A stretch of 64,000 bases of DNA from contig NZ_JAEUAW010000008.1 in NCBI RefSeq assembly GCF_019511665.1, forward strand, positions 62,001-126,000, read 5' to 3'. A model generated the notes under the pieces. That model was not told where the DNA came from. It was given only the letters and a program-made list of their open reading frames with translations, and made no database searches. How positions within the stretch are numbered: the stretch's first letter is position 1; every line of letters begins with the position of its first letter. Shown piece after piece: positions 44,361 through 54,300 of this stretch. Made by a program: the position numbers and the translations under genes. Source of the stretch: Microbacterium jejuense. GTDB lineage: Bacteria; Actinomycetota; Actinomycetes; Actinomycetales; Microbacteriaceae.

Positions 44361-44403
44361 TCGGGCGGGGCCGGTCCGTGGAGCACGGACCGGCCCCGCC
44401 CGA
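44361..44403 (-). terminator. 20-bp hairpin after third binding-protein gene
   Basis: A perfect 20-bp stem (44361-44380 with 44384-44403) with a three-base loop lies between the binding-protein stop at 44411 and the permease start. It is the strongest hairpin in the window and should terminate most transcripts, leaving partial read-through into the permeases and arabinofuranosidase. Confidence 0.75.
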
Positions 44404-44410
44404 AGCCGGG

Positions 44411-45772
44411 TCACTGGGTGACGGTGAACCCTTGCTCTTCGGCGTACGCGACCACGTCCGCCTGGAGGGCGTCGGCCGCTTCGGAGCCGGTCGCCGATCC
44501 GTCGTTGATCGCCGCGATCTGCTTCGTGAGCGCCGAGTAGTAGTACTGGCCGAGGGGCGTGTACGTCATGCCCTTGTACGCGTTGGCCGCCGGCACGTAC
44601 ACCTCCTTGTTGGCCTGCTGGCCGTTGAAGAAGGGCACCTCGTAGTCCTGGAACTCCGGCGAGTCCAGCACGTCCACGTTGAGCGGGAAGATGATCTGCT
44701 GCTGCCAGCCCTCATCCAGCGACGCCTGGTCGGCGTACACGCCGAACGCGACCTTCGCCGCCAGCTCGGGGTCCTTCGCCTGGCTGCTCACCGAGAACGC
44801 CGAGCCTCCCCAGTTGATCGCGATGGGGTTGTTCGGATCCCACTGCGGCATCGGTGCGGTCGCCCACACCCCGGCGTCCGCGCCCTCGCCGACACCCGCG
44901 CCCTGCAGGTAGCCCGGGGCCCACGCCGCCGACAGATACGTGGCGTAGTCGCCGTTGATGACGGCGGCGATGTACTCCGGCGTGAACTGGTCCTCGGTGC
45001 CCACGAGCCCCTTCTCGACGAGACCGTCCCAGTAGTCGAGCACTTCCTTGACCTCGTCGCTGTTGAGGTTGATCCCGATCTCGCCCTCGTCGGCGGGGTC
45101 GTACGTGAACGGCTCCGCGCCGTTCTGGTACATCAGGGCCGTGACCTCGGCGGGCTGGTTCGCCGCGAAGCTGGCGAACACGGGCCCGCCCGCGTCCTTC
45201 ACCTGCTGTGCGGTGGCCTCGAACTCGGTCCACGTGGTCGGCGGAGTGATCCCGTACTTGTCGAAGACATCGGTCCGATAGATCATGCCCATCGGCCCGC
45301 CGTCGATCGGAGCACCGTAGATGCCGTCTCCCACCGAGACGTCCTTCCACGCGCCGTCGCTGAAGTTGTCCTTGACATCCTCGTAGCCGAGGTCGCGGAG
45401 GTCGACCAGGGCATCCTGTGCCTGGAACGAGGCGATGCGGTCGGCCTCGACCATCATGACGTCCGGCGCGCCGCTGCCCGCCGAGATCGCGGTCTGGAAC
45501 TTGTCGTAGGCGTCGCCGCCGGCGCCGGCGTTGGTCCAGCAGACCTGGACGTCGTCGTTGGCCTCGTTGAAGTTGTCGACGACCGTTTCGGCGTTCGGAT
45601 ACCACGCCCACAGGGTCACGACAGGGGCGTCGGGGTTCTTGATCTTGTTGGTGCAGTTCGAGGCGTCTGAGCCGCCTCCGTCGCCATTGCCGCCGCCTCC
45701 TGCGGTGCAGGCTGCGAGGGCGCCGGCCACTGCGAGCATCGTGATCGCAGCAAGGACTGGCTTGGTCTTCAC
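44411..45772 (-). CDS. Sugar ABC transporter substrate-binding lipoprotein (CUT1)
   Basis: A 453-residue exported binding protein. The lipobox LAAC places the lipid anchor at Cys22, then comes a Gly-rich linker and a family-1 solute-binding fold. GAAAGGAAAT precedes the ATG. It is the first gene of the operon running through two permeases to the arabinofuranosidase. The ligand is probably an arabinose-containing oligosaccharide. Two adjacent palindromic operators lie upstream. Confidence 0.93.
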   Translation of the reverse strand: MKTKPVLAAITMLAVAGALAACTAGGGGNGDGGGSDASNCTNKIKNPDAPVVTLWAWYPNAETVVDNFNEANDDVQVCWTNAGAGGDAYDKFQTAISAGSGAPDVMMVEADRIASFQAQDALVDLRDLGYEDVKDNFSDGAWKDVSVGDGIYGAPIDGGPMGMIYRTDVFDKYGITPPTTWTEFEATAQQVKDAGGPVFASFAANQPAEVTALMYQNGAEPFTYDPADEGEIGINLNSDEVKEVLDYWDGLVEKGLVGTEDQFTPEYIAAVINGDYATYLSAAWAPGYLQGAGVGEGADAGVWATAPMPQWDPNNPIAINWGGSAFSVSSQAKDPELAAKVAFGVYADQASLDEGWQQQIIFPLNVDVLDSPEFQDYEVPFFNGQQANKEVYVPAANAYKGMTYTPLGQYYYSALTKQIAAINDGSATGSEAADALQADVVAYAEEQGFTVTQ

Positions 45773-45858
45773 TGGATTTCCTTTCGGTTTGCGGGACTTC
45801 TTCGTCGGTGCGCGACCGTTGGCGCATCGCTCGGGAGCGAGGCGTTCTCCGCGTGGTC

Positions 45859-45915
45859 TACAACGTTGTAGAGCAACGTTGTAGACACTTTGGCACCGGC
45901 GGTTCTGCGTGTCAA
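45859..45915 (-). promoter_or_regulatory. Promoter of arabinosyl importer operon with double operator A4/A5
   Basis: On the minus strand a consensus TTGACA (45915-45910) is followed by a weak -10 near 45891-45886 (AAGTGT). Over the predicted start lie the perfect palindrome CTACAACGTTGTAG (45859-45872) and GAGCAACGTTGTAG (45872-45885), 13 bases apart. Two head-to-tail repressor sites here imply tight control. Confidence 0.65.
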
Positions 45916-45974
45916 GGGAGCGACGGGATTTTCTGCGTCAGGATCGAAACTTGCGGCTCAGCCGTCGACCGCGC

Positions 45975-46931
45975 TCAGTAGTCGACCGGGGCCGGTCCCA
46001 GCTGCTTCAGCAGGCCGGAGAGCGCCGCATAGGCCTCGTCGCGGTAGGTCGCGAGCTCGGATGCCCGTTCCCGGGGCGTCGCCAGGAACCCGCGGCCCGT
46101 CTTCACGCCCAGCTCGCCGCGCTCGACGCGTTCCGAGAGCACCGACGGCGCGGCGAAGCGATCCGGGTAGGCGGCGCCCAGCGATCCGTAGCAGAAGTCG
46201 TACACGTCGAGCCCGGCGATGTCCGCGATCGCGAACGGACCGAAGAACGGCAGGCGGAACCCGAAGGTCGTGCGTGCGATCAGATCCACCGCCTCCGGCG
46301 TCGCCACGCCCTCGTCGACCAGGCGCGCCGCCTCGCTGAACAGCGCGTACTGCAGACGGTTCAGCACGAAGCCCGTGACGTCGGTGATGGGCACGCCGAC
46401 CTTGCCGCATTCACGGAGGAGCTCGACCACACGGTCGACGGCGCTCGGGTCGGTCGTGGCGTGAGGGATCACCTCGACGCCCGGGACGAACGGCGCGGGA
46501 TTGCTGAAGTGGACCCCGAGGAATCGCGACGGGTCCGCGACCGCCTGGGCGAGCGTGCCGATCGAGATCGTCGAGGTGTTGCTGCCGATGAGCGTGTCGG
46601 CACGACAGGCCGCGCTGACGCGTCGAAGCGTCTCGTGCTTGAGGTCGAGGATCTCGGGCACCGCCTCCTCGACGAGATCCACGTCTGCGACGGCATCTTC
46701 GAGGGATGCCGCCGCGGTGAGCCGCTCCGCGACCGCCTCCCCCGCGTCCCGGGGGAACAGACCGCGCTCGCCGTAGTCCGCGGCCTCGCGGATCAGGCGT
46801 TCGCGGTTCGAGGCGGCGAGCTCGGGACTCGCGTCCGCCAGCACGACCTGCCGGCCGGCGAGGGCCAGGACCTGGGCGATGCCACCGCCCATGTAGCCCG
46901 AGCCGATGACGGCGACCTTCGAGTTGTTCAC
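45975..46931 (-). CDS. 3-hydroxyacyl-CoA dehydrogenase-family hydroxyacid dehydrogenase
   Basis: A 318-residue NAD-dependent dehydrogenase. The Rossmann motif is [11 protein letters not shown], followed by [21 protein letters not shown] with the likely catalytic His, and [19 protein letters not shown]. These last motifs resemble L-gulonate 3-dehydrogenase/lambda-crystallin and carnitine dehydrogenases more than fatty-acid enzymes. GAGGAGGAA precedes the GTG, which overlaps the RpiB-like stop. In this cassette it probably oxidises a sugar-derived hydroxy compound. The substrate is unknown. Confidence 0.8.
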   Translation of the reverse strand: MNNSKVAVIGSGYMGGGIAQVLALAGRQVVLADASPELAASNRERLIREAADYGERGLFPRDAGEAVAERLTAAASLEDAVADVDLVEEAVPEILDLKHETLRRVSAACRADTLIGSNTSTISIGTLAQAVADPSRFLGVHFSNPAPFVPGVEVIPHATTDPSAVDRVVELLRECGKVGVPITDVTGFVLNRLQYALFSEAARLVDEGVATPEAVDLIARTTFGFRLPFFGPFAIADIAGLDVYDFCYGSLGAAYPDRFAAPSVLSERVERGELGVKTGRGFLATPRERASELATYRDEAYAALSGLLKQLGPAPVDY

Positions 46932-47386
46932 GCTTCCTCCTCGTATTCGTCGATCAGGCGGACCTTCGCCGCAGAGGGCGAGCCCGGGTCGAACCGGTGC
47001 TCGAGCCATTCGTCCACGAGCTTCTTGGCGAGCTCCAGTCCGATGACGCGCGCGCCCAGGGTGAGCACCTGCGCGTTGTTGCTCTTGACCGACCGCTCCA
47101 CCGAATAGCTGTCGTGGGCGGTCACCGCCCGGATGCCATGGACCTTGTTGGCGGCGATCGCGACCCCCAGTCCGGTGCCGCAGATGAGCAGCGCGCGATC
47201 AGCGTCGCCTCTGGCCACGATGGATGCCGCCGCCACCGCCACCCGCGGGTACGGCGTCGCCGCGGCGTCCGCGACGCCGACGTCGTGGACGCTCTCGACC
47301 CGAGGGTCGTCCTCGAGCAGGTCGCGAAGCGCCTCCTTGTAGGCGAAGCCGGCGTCGTCGGCGCCGATCACGATCTTCCATCCCAT
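46928..47386 (-). CDS. RpiB-family sugar-phosphate isomerase (tetrulose-phosphate type)
   Basis: A 152-residue isomerase of the RpiB/LacAB fold. The active-site loop is [20 protein letters not shown] with the cysteine near 69; [18 protein letters not shown] follows. These motifs resemble EryI and DerI, which isomerise D-erythrulose-4-phosphate, as well as true ribose-5-phosphate isomerase B. It stands between the DhaK-type kinase and the hydroxyacid dehydrogenase. A C4 or C5 ketose phosphate substrate is the best guess. Confidence 0.82.
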   Translation of the reverse strand: MGWKIVIGADDAGFAYKEALRDLLEDDPRVESVHDVGVADAAATPYPRVAVAAASIVARGDADRALLICGTGLGVAIAANKVHGIRAVTAHDSYSVERSVKSNNAQVLTLGARVIGLELAKKLVDEWLEHRFDPGSPSAAKVRLIDEYEEEA

Positions 47387-47389
47387 GGG

Positions 47390-49141
47390 TCACCGTCCTT
47401 CTCGAGAGGTGTCCGCGCAGCGCGCGATCTCGGCGACCATGAGCGAGAACGACACCGCGCCGGGATCGGGATGCCCGGCACTGCGTTCCGCCAGCGGCCG
47501 TGCGCGTCCGCGACGAGGCGTCATGGGCGCCGTCGCGTCCGCGCCGGCGCGGGCGGCCTCGGCAGCGGCTCGGAGCGCCGACGGCAGCCCGCGTCCGGCG
47601 CGCACCTGCGCCGAGAGCGTCACGTCGAACGGCACGATGGCGTCCAGCATCGTCTTGTCTCCGGGCTGGGCGCCGCCGAGCTCCGCCACACGCGTGCGCG
47701 CGGCTGTGACCGACCTGGCCACGTCCGCAGCGGAGATCGCGTCCGGGGACCCGAGCGATGCGCCGATCTGCGCGACGGCCGCACCCCACAGGGCACCGGA
47801 CGTCCCTCCCGCCCGCTCCGACCACGCATCTCCGGCGCGCTGCAGCAGCTCCCGCACGCCGGTCGCCGGATCGGTGGACTCGGCCGCCTCGACCGCGGCG
47901 GTGACGCCCCGCAGCATGCCGATGCCGTGGTCGCCGTCGCCGGCGATCGCATCCAGTTCGCCGAGGCGCTCCGCGTGCGTCGCGATCACGTCGCGGGTGC
48001 TCACCAGCAGGCGCCGGGCGACCGCCGCAGCGCGCAGCGAGGCCGGCGTCGCGGGCGGCGCCGTCGACGCTGCCTCGGCTGGTGCCTCCGCCGTCGGCAG
48101 GGCAGCACGATCGTCTGCCGCGGATCGCCCCTCCCCCGGCAGGACCGCCGACGCGCCCTTCCGCAGGGCGGGCGAGAAGGCCGGAGCCCGCCACAGCTCT
48201 TCGAGCTCCTCGTCGAGCCAGAGCACGGTGAGCGACACGCCCGCCATGTCGAGGCTCGTCACGAACTCGCCGCACAGCGGCTCGACGATCTCGATGCCCT
48301 GCGCCTCGAGATGCTCGAGGACGAACCCGAACAGCACGAACAGCTCCTCGTACTTCACGGCGCCGAGCCCGTTCACGATCACCGCGGCACGGTGGGCGCC
48401 GGCGGGCCGTTCCCGCAGCAACGGCTCTGCGAGCGTGACCGCCAGCTCCGGCGCGGACTGCAGCGGCACATCCCGGACGCCCGGTTCGCCGTGGATGCCG
48501 AGACCGATGGACATGTGCCCCTGGGGCACCTCGAACAGGGCGTGGTCCGCTCCCGGGAGCGTGCAGCCGGCGAACGCGACGCCGTGGCTTCGCGTGCGGC
48601 TGTTGGCGAGGGCGGCGAGACGCTCGACCTCGTCGATCGGGTCTCCGCGCTCGGCGGCGGCGCCGGCGATGTGGAACACGCAGACGATCCCGGCGATCCC
48701 GCGCCGTTCGCCGGCGTCGTCGACGGCCGCGCTGGCGACGTCGTCTGTGATGAGGACGGTGCGCGCGTCGATCCCCTCGTCGCGGAGTCTGCGCTCCGCC
48801 TCGCCGAAGTGGATGACGTCGCCCGCGTACCGGCCGTACGTGAAGAGCACGCCGCCGCCGGCATCGGCCGCGTGGGCCACGCGCAGGGCCTGCGCGGTCG
48901 ACGGCGACGTGAAGACGTTCCCGCACACCGCGCCGGCCGCCATCCCCGTGCCGACGTACCCGGCGAAGGCGGGGTAGTGCCCGGACCCGCCGCCGATCAG
49001 CACGGCGACCTTTCCGGACTCGAGCGGGTGGGCGCGCACGACCCCGCCGTCCACGAGCGAGACCTCGCCTTCGTGGGCCCGGGCGAAGCCTCGCAGCGCG
49101 TCGGCGACGAACGCGTCCGGGTCGCCGTGGATGCGCGTCAT
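47390..49141 (-). CDS. DhaK-DhaL fused ketose kinase
   Basis: A 583-residue ATP-dependent kinase of the dihydroxyacetone kinase family. The N-terminal DhaK domain (1-330) has GGGSGHYPAF near 50 and the substrate-binding His217 in GLGIHGEP. A Pro/Ala-rich linker (about 335-385) leads to the DhaL nucleotide domain with AGDGDHGIGM near 404. GGAGGT precedes the ATG, which overlaps the isomerase stop. Relatives phosphorylate dihydroxyacetone, D-erythrulose or L-erythrulose. The adjacent RpiB-like gene favours a tetrulose. Confidence 0.87.
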   Translation of the reverse strand: MTRIHGDPDAFVADALRGFARAHEGEVSLVDGGVVRAHPLESGKVAVLIGGGSGHYPAFAGYVGTGMAAGAVCGNVFTSPSTAQALRVAHAADAGGGVLFTYGRYAGDVIHFGEAERRLRDEGIDARTVLITDDVASAAVDDAGERRGIAGIVCVFHIAGAAAERGDPIDEVERLAALANSRTRSHGVAFAGCTLPGADHALFEVPQGHMSIGLGIHGEPGVRDVPLQSAPELAVTLAEPLLRERPAGAHRAAVIVNGLGAVKYEELFVLFGFVLEHLEAQGIEIVEPLCGEFVTSLDMAGVSLTVLWLDEELEELWRAPAFSPALRKGASAVLPGEGRSAADDRAALPTAEAPAEAASTAPPATPASLRAAAVARRLLVSTRDVIATHAERLGELDAIAGDGDHGIGMLRGVTAAVEAAESTDPATGVRELLQRAGDAWSERAGGTSGALWGAAVAQIGASLGSPDAISAADVARSVTAARTRVAELGGAQPGDKTMLDAIVPFDVTLSAQVRAGRGLPSALRAAAEAARAGADATAPMTPRRGRARPLAERSAGHPDPGAVSFSLMVAEIARCADTSREGR

Positions 49142-50115
49142 CGCGTCACCTCCGTCACGTGGGTCTGGCGCACCCTGCTCTCGCCCAGCGCGTACTCGCG
49201 GCGAGGCAGCACGCGGTCGCGCAGATAGTCGCGGTTGGTCGCGCTCACACTGAGCCCGTCTCCGCCGTAGTGCTCCACGCAGATGACGCCCTGGAACCCG
49301 CTGCGCAGCGCGATCTTCACCGCCTCGCGGTAGTCGATGACGCCGAGCTCCAGCGACGTGGGGACGGTCGAGAAGAAGCCGCGCGCGACGTCTTCGTCAC
49401 GCGTGTAGTTCTTGACGTGCCAGAAGTTGGCGTAGGGCATGATCGCCTCGGCGATCGCGCGCCAGTCCTCGACCGGCTCGTGCAGCCGGATGAGGTTGCC
49501 GATGTCGGGGTTCAGGCCGACGACATCCAGCCCGATGTCCTCGACCAGGCGCACGGACGACTCCGCACTGCCCAGGAAGGTGTGCTCGTAGAGCTCCAGC
49601 GAGAGCACCAGCCCCACCTCGCCCGCGTGGCGCCCCAGCTCTCGCAGGCGTGCGACGGCGAGCGCCCACGCATCGTCGTCTCCGAACGGGTCCCGATGCC
49701 CGTCCACGGTCCAGAACCACAGTTGCTCGCGCTGGGCGGCCGTGAGCGCACGGTGGAGTCCGACCGAGACGACCGGGATCCCGAGCTCGGCCGCGACGTC
49801 GATCGTCCGGTGCGCGTACGCGAGGTGCTCGGCGCCGTGCCGCTCGTCGATGACGCTGCGCCGGATCGCCGAGAGGGATGCCGCCCGCATGCCCGCCTCG
49901 TCGAGACACGCCCGCAACGCCGCGACGTGCTCGCGGTCGAGGTCGCCGTAGCGGGTCCAGGTGTCGGTGAGGTCGACGTCCGTGAAGCCGGCGTCGTTCA
50001 CCTCCTCGAGATCCGCCCGCCAGCGCGCGATCGCCGCCTCGGTCCCGCCGACCGGATGCGCGTCGCCCGCCGAGAGCATCGCGGCCGCGATCGGCCAATC
50101 CATCGAACTCAGCAT
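49138..50115 (-). CDS. Xylose-isomerase-like TIM-barrel sugar isomerase/epimerase
   Basis: A 325-residue protein of the AP-endonuclease-2 / sugar isomerase-epimerase fold. Metal-ligand candidates are LSLELYEHTF, GLNPDIGNL, FWHVKNYTRDED and ICVEHYGGDG. It is first in the four-gene cassette with kinase, RpiB-like isomerase and dehydrogenase. It probably converts the incoming sugar to the ketose used by the kinase. GGAAGA precedes the ATG at 50115; a shorter start at 50103 is possible. The substrate is unknown. Confidence 0.82.
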   Translation of the reverse strand: MLSSMDWPIAAAMLSAGDAHPVGGTEAAIARWRADLEEVNDAGFTDVDLTDTWTRYGDLDREHVAALRACLDEAGMRAASLSAIRRSVIDERHGAEHLAYAHRTIDVAAELGIPVVSVGLHRALTAAQREQLWFWTVDGHRDPFGDDDAWALAVARLRELGRHAGEVGLVLSLELYEHTFLGSAESSVRLVEDIGLDVVGLNPDIGNLIRLHEPVEDWRAIAEAIMPYANFWHVKNYTRDEDVARGFFSTVPTSLELGVIDYREAVKIALRSGFQGVICVEHYGGDGLSVSATNRDYLRDRVLPRREYALGESRVRQTHVTEVTR

Positions 50116-50157
50116 TCTTCCGTCCTCGATGACGTCATGACCGCAAGCTACACTATT

Positions 50158-50171
50158 TTACAACGTTGCAG
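50158..50171. promoter_or_regulatory. Operator A6 between isomerase and LacI genes
   Basis: TTACAACGTTGCAG matches the palindrome seen three times at 38029-38131 and twice at 45859-45885, with one change in the right arm. It lies 43 bases before the minus-strand cassette and 100 bases before the LacI gene, so it can control one or both. Confidence 0.62.
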
Positions 50172-50270
50172 TTTCGGGGACGTCTGGGACCACGGCGCAC
50201 ACGCCGCCGCCTGTGGAGGCGCGCGGCGGGCAGTAGAGTACAGAGATTCGGCCGGCAGGGGGGAGCATCG

Positions 50271-51308
50271 ATGGGACCGACGATGCACGACGTCGCGCGG
50301 GTCGCCGGCGTCTCCATCAAGACCGTGTCGAACGTCATCAACGACTATCCGCACGTGCGTCCGGCGACGCGGGATCGGGTCACTCAGGCGATCGAGCAGC
50401 TCGACTACCGGCCCAACCTCTCGGCCCGCGGACTGCGCTCCGGCCGCACCGGCGTGATCGGGCTCGCCGTCCCCTCGCTGCGTGAGAACTACTTCGCAGA
50501 GCTGGCGGACTCCGTCATCCGCGCCGCCGAGAAGCGCGGCCTCGGCGTCATGGTCGAGCAGACGAGCGGGCAGCGGGAGGGCGAGCTCCGGGCCGTCTCG
50601 ACGAACCGCCCGCGCTTCCTCGACGGCCTGCTCTTCAGCCCGGTGAGCCTCGGGCAGGCCGACGCCGAGACCCTCGCCATCGATGCTCCGCTCGTCCTTC
50701 TGGGCGAGCGCATCTTCGGCGGACCGACCGATCACGTGACCATGCACAACACGTCCTCGGCCGAGGCCGCGGTCGAGCACCTCCTCGAGATCGGGCGCCG
50801 CAGGATCGCGCTCATCGGCGCCGACCTGCACGGGGGCGACGAGGCCAGTTCGGCCAATCTGCGTCTCAAGGGCTATCGACGGGCACTGGAGCGCGCGGGC
50901 ATCGCACTCGATCCGGCCCTCGTGCGTCCGACCGAGATGTCTCGGTGGAACCGCGCCGGCGGCGCCGACGCGGCGCACCGGCTCGTGCGCGACGGGGTCC
51001 CGTTCGACGCGGTCTTCGCGCTCAGCGACACCCTCGGCCTCGGCGTGCTCCGCGCCCTCGGCGAAGAGGGGCTGCGCGTGCCCGACGACGTCGCCGTCAT
51101 CGCCTTCGACAACATCGACGAGAGCAAGTTCTCGGTGCCGTCGATGACGACCGTCGACCCGGGACGCGACGAGATCGCGGCCATCGCGGTCGACCGCCTC
51201 ATCGTGCGCATCAACGAGAAGGGTGAGCGCCGTCCGCCCGAGACGTTCAAGCCCGACTTCCGCATCGTGCGTCGCGAGTCGACGGGTTTCCCCAGCTCCG
51301 ACGACTGA
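50271..51308 (+). CDS. LacI-family transcriptional regulator
   Basis: A 345-residue repressor with helix-turn-helix TMHDVARVAGVSIKTVSNVIND at about 4-25 and a sugar-binding effector domain. GGGGGGAG precedes the ATG at 50271; the longer frame from 50166 runs through the operator and was rejected. Position next to operator A6 makes it the leading candidate for the TTACAACGTNGTAA regulator, with 40851 as the alternative. A perfect palindrome follows the gene. Confidence 0.9.
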   Translation: MGPTMHDVARVAGVSIKTVSNVINDYPHVRPATRDRVTQAIEQLDYRPNLSARGLRSGRTGVIGLAVPSLRENYFAELADSVIRAAEKRGLGVMVEQTSGQREGELRAVSTNRPRFLDGLLFSPVSLGQADAETLAIDAPLVLLGERIFGGPTDHVTMHNTSSAEAAVEHLLEIGRRRIALIGADLHGGDEASSANLRLKGYRRALERAGIALDPALVRPTEMSRWNRAGGADAAHRLVRDGVPFDAVFALSDTLGLGVLRALGEEGLRVPDDVAVIAFDNIDESKFSVPSMTTVDPGRDEIAAIAVDRLIVRINEKGERRPPETFKPDFRIVRRESTGFPSSDD

Positions 51309-51328
51309 CCGGCAGAGCCGGTGATGAG

Positions 51329-51352
51329 GGGATGCCGGGCGCCCGGCATCCC
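51329..51352. terminator. 24-bp palindrome between convergent LacI and putA
   Basis: GGGATGCCGGGC and GCCCGGCATCCC form a perfect uninterrupted palindrome between the two stops. It can fold in either transcript and is the likely bidirectional terminator. Confidence 0.6.
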
Positions 51353-51389
51353 GTTCACTCGGTCACGCGGCGAACCGTGGCCGGCCGGG

Positions 51390-54300
51390 TCAGATCACGG
51401 ACTCGCTCCACGGGTCGGGGTTGCCGAAGCGGTGCGCGGTGATCGTCACCGACTGTTCGTGGAGGAACGGGAGCAGCTCCAGGCGGCCGGCCGTCGTGAC
51501 CTCGTTGTCGTAGACCGCGAGGTCGGGGTCGCCGCCGACGGCCTGCGCGACGAGCGTGTGCAGCGCGGCGACCGACTCGGCGGAGCCGATGAGCCGCACG
51601 CGCGAGGGCCGTGGCGCGGGCGCCTCGTCGGCCACGGCGTCGAGCAGGTCGTCAGAAGCGGTGATGCGCTGCAGCCACTGCTCGTCGGACTCGACGTACA
51701 CCGCGACCCCCTCGTCGGCGAGCACACGGCGCACCGGGGCCGGCAGCCCCACGGGGGCGCTCAGGGTCAGCGTCGATCCGGCGCGGATCCCCGCCACGAC
51801 CACGCGCAGCACGGCCTGCCACGAGGCGTCCGCCGTCGCGCGCAGCGCCACCGAGCCGATGGGCCGGTAGCGGAACAGGTTGCGCTCGACGCCGAGGCCT
51901 GACACGTCGCGCACCTGACCGAATTCACGGTCCCACGCGATCGCGTCCGACAGCGCGCCTCGGCGCAGCCACTCGAACGCCGCGTAGTCCAGCGAGGGCT
52001 GTGCGGCCTCGATGAGCGCCGCGATGCGCGTGTCGAGCCCGCGCAGGTGGAGTGTGGTGGATGCCGGTGAGCCCGACGTCGCGCGCCACCGGCCGAGGCC
52101 GACGAGGTAGTTGGGACCGCCGGCCTTGGCGCCGGCGCCGACCGACGAGCGCTTCCACCCGCCGAACGGCTGACGCTGCACGATGGCGCCCGTGATGCCG
52201 CGGTTGACGTAGAGGTTTCCCGCCTCGACGCGGTCGAGCCACTGGGCGAGGTCGTCCGGGTTCTGCGTGTACAGGCCGGCGGTGAGACCGTAAGCCACGG
52301 CGTTCTGCAGCTCGATCGCGTGCGAGAGCGACGATGCGTGCATGACACCGAGCACCGGTCCGAAGAACTCCTCGTGGTGGAACCGCGACCCGGGCTGCAC
52401 GCCCACGCGGATGCCGGGCGTCCACAGCCGTCCCCGATACTCGGGCGCCGCGTCCACCCGCCGCGGCTCGACGAGCCACTGCTCCCCCTCGTCGAGGGTC
52501 GTGAGCGCCCACTCGAGCTTGCCGCGCGGCACCTCGACGACCGGGCCGACCTCGCTCAGCGGGTCGGACGGCGGGCCGACGCGCAGCGAGCCCACGGCGT
52601 CCACCAACTGGCGGGCGAAGCGGCGAGAGTGCCCGACCGGGCCGACGAGGATCGCGAGCGACGCGGCCGAGCACTTCTGGCCGGCATGGCCGAAGGCGCT
52701 CTTCACGAGATCGGATGCCGCCAGGTCGAGGTCTGCCGTCGGCATCACGATCATGGCGTTCTTGCCGCTGGTCTCGGCGAGGAGCGGCAGGTCGGGCCGC
52801 CACGAGCGGAACAGGGCCGCGGTCTCCCACGACCCCGTGAGGATCACGCGGTCCACGGCGGGGTGTGAGATGAGCGCCTGGCCGAGCCCGCCCTCGTCGA
52901 TGTCGACGAGCCCGAGCACGTCGCGCGGGACTCCGGCCTCCCACAGCGCCTCGGCCACGACCGCCGCGCAGCGCCGCGCCTGCGGTGCAGGCTTGAACAC
53001 GACGCCGGAGCCCGCGGCGAGCGCCGCCAGCACGCCGCCGGCGGGAATCGCGATCGGGAAGTTCCACGGCGGGGTCACGACCGTGAGCCTCGCCGGCTCG
53101 AACACCGCGCCGCTCACGCGGTCGAGCTCACGCGCTGTCGCGGCGTAGTAGTTGGCGAAGTCGACCGCCTCGCTCACCTCGACATCGGCTTCGGCGAAGA
53201 CCTTGCCGGTCTCGGACGCGGCGACCTCGATGAGCTCTCCGCGACGGGCCTCCAGCGCACGGGCGGCAGCCGTCAGCACGCGGGAGCGGTCGGCCGCGGG
53301 CAGCGCGCCCCACGCGGTCGCGGCATCCGTCACCCGCGCGATGATCGCCTGCAGGGCCGGCTCGTCGGTGACGCGGGCGGCGGCGATCGTCGCATCGCCG
53401 GCACGCGACGTCTCGATGCGCGACAGGATGCCGCGCGCCCATGCGCGGTTGCCGGGCAGAGCGGGGTCGCTGTCGGCCGTGTTGCGGAACCCCGGCGCCC
53501 CGGCCGCACGCGCGTCGGTCTGGCGCGGCGCGAACACCGCCGTCTCGACGAACGCCTCCGCACCGAACACCTGCTCGGGCACGGCCGGCTCCAGCGGGGC
53601 CGTGTCGGACGTCACGGCCGACCGCGCGATGCCCATCACGACCTGCGTGAGTCCGTCCTCGTCGGCCGCGGCACGACGCAGCCGGGCGCGGGTGCGCGGC
53701 GCCTCGTCGCCGACGCCCGCCTCGGAGCCCTCGAGCGCCGCGGCCTCGGCGACACGGTCCTGCTCGCGTCGTGGCCCGATCGCGAGCGCCGGGTCATCGG
53801 CGCGCTCGATCGACGCGACGAAGCGGTCGCGCTCGCGGGCGAACATCGCCGGGTCGTCGGCGAGGTCGAACGCGGCCGACAGGAAGTTGTCGCTCGACGC
53901 GTTCTCTTCCAGGCGCCGCACGAGGTAGCTGATCGCGACGTCGAACTCGTCGGGGCGCACGACCGGCACGTACAGCAGCACGTGCCCGACCTCGCGCGCG
54001 ACGGCGGCGACCTGCCCCTGCGCCATGCCGAGCAGCATCTCGAACTCGACCTCGGCGCGCACGCCCGTGATTCCCGCGAGCAGCCACGCGTACGCGATGT
54101 CGAAGAGGTTGTGGCCGGCGACGCCGATCCGCACCGCGCGCGTGCGCGCCGGGTCGAGGGCGGCGCGCAGGCAGCGCACGTAGTTGGCGTCGGAGTCGAG
54201 CTTGGAGTCGTAGGTGGCGAGCGTCCACCCGTGCATGACGGCATCCACTCGCTCCATCGCGAGGTTCGCACCCTTCACGAGCCGCACCTTGATGCGCGCG

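Noticed and set aside
45975-46931. Fatty-acid beta-oxidation 3-hydroxyacyl-CoA dehydrogenase
   Set aside because: No other beta-oxidation gene is present, and the motifs fit gulonate/carnitine-type dehydrogenases inside a sugar cassette better.
50130-50137. TGACGTCA palindrome as a regulator site
   Set aside because: It is a single 8-base palindrome with no second copy near other promoters, so chance cannot be excluded.
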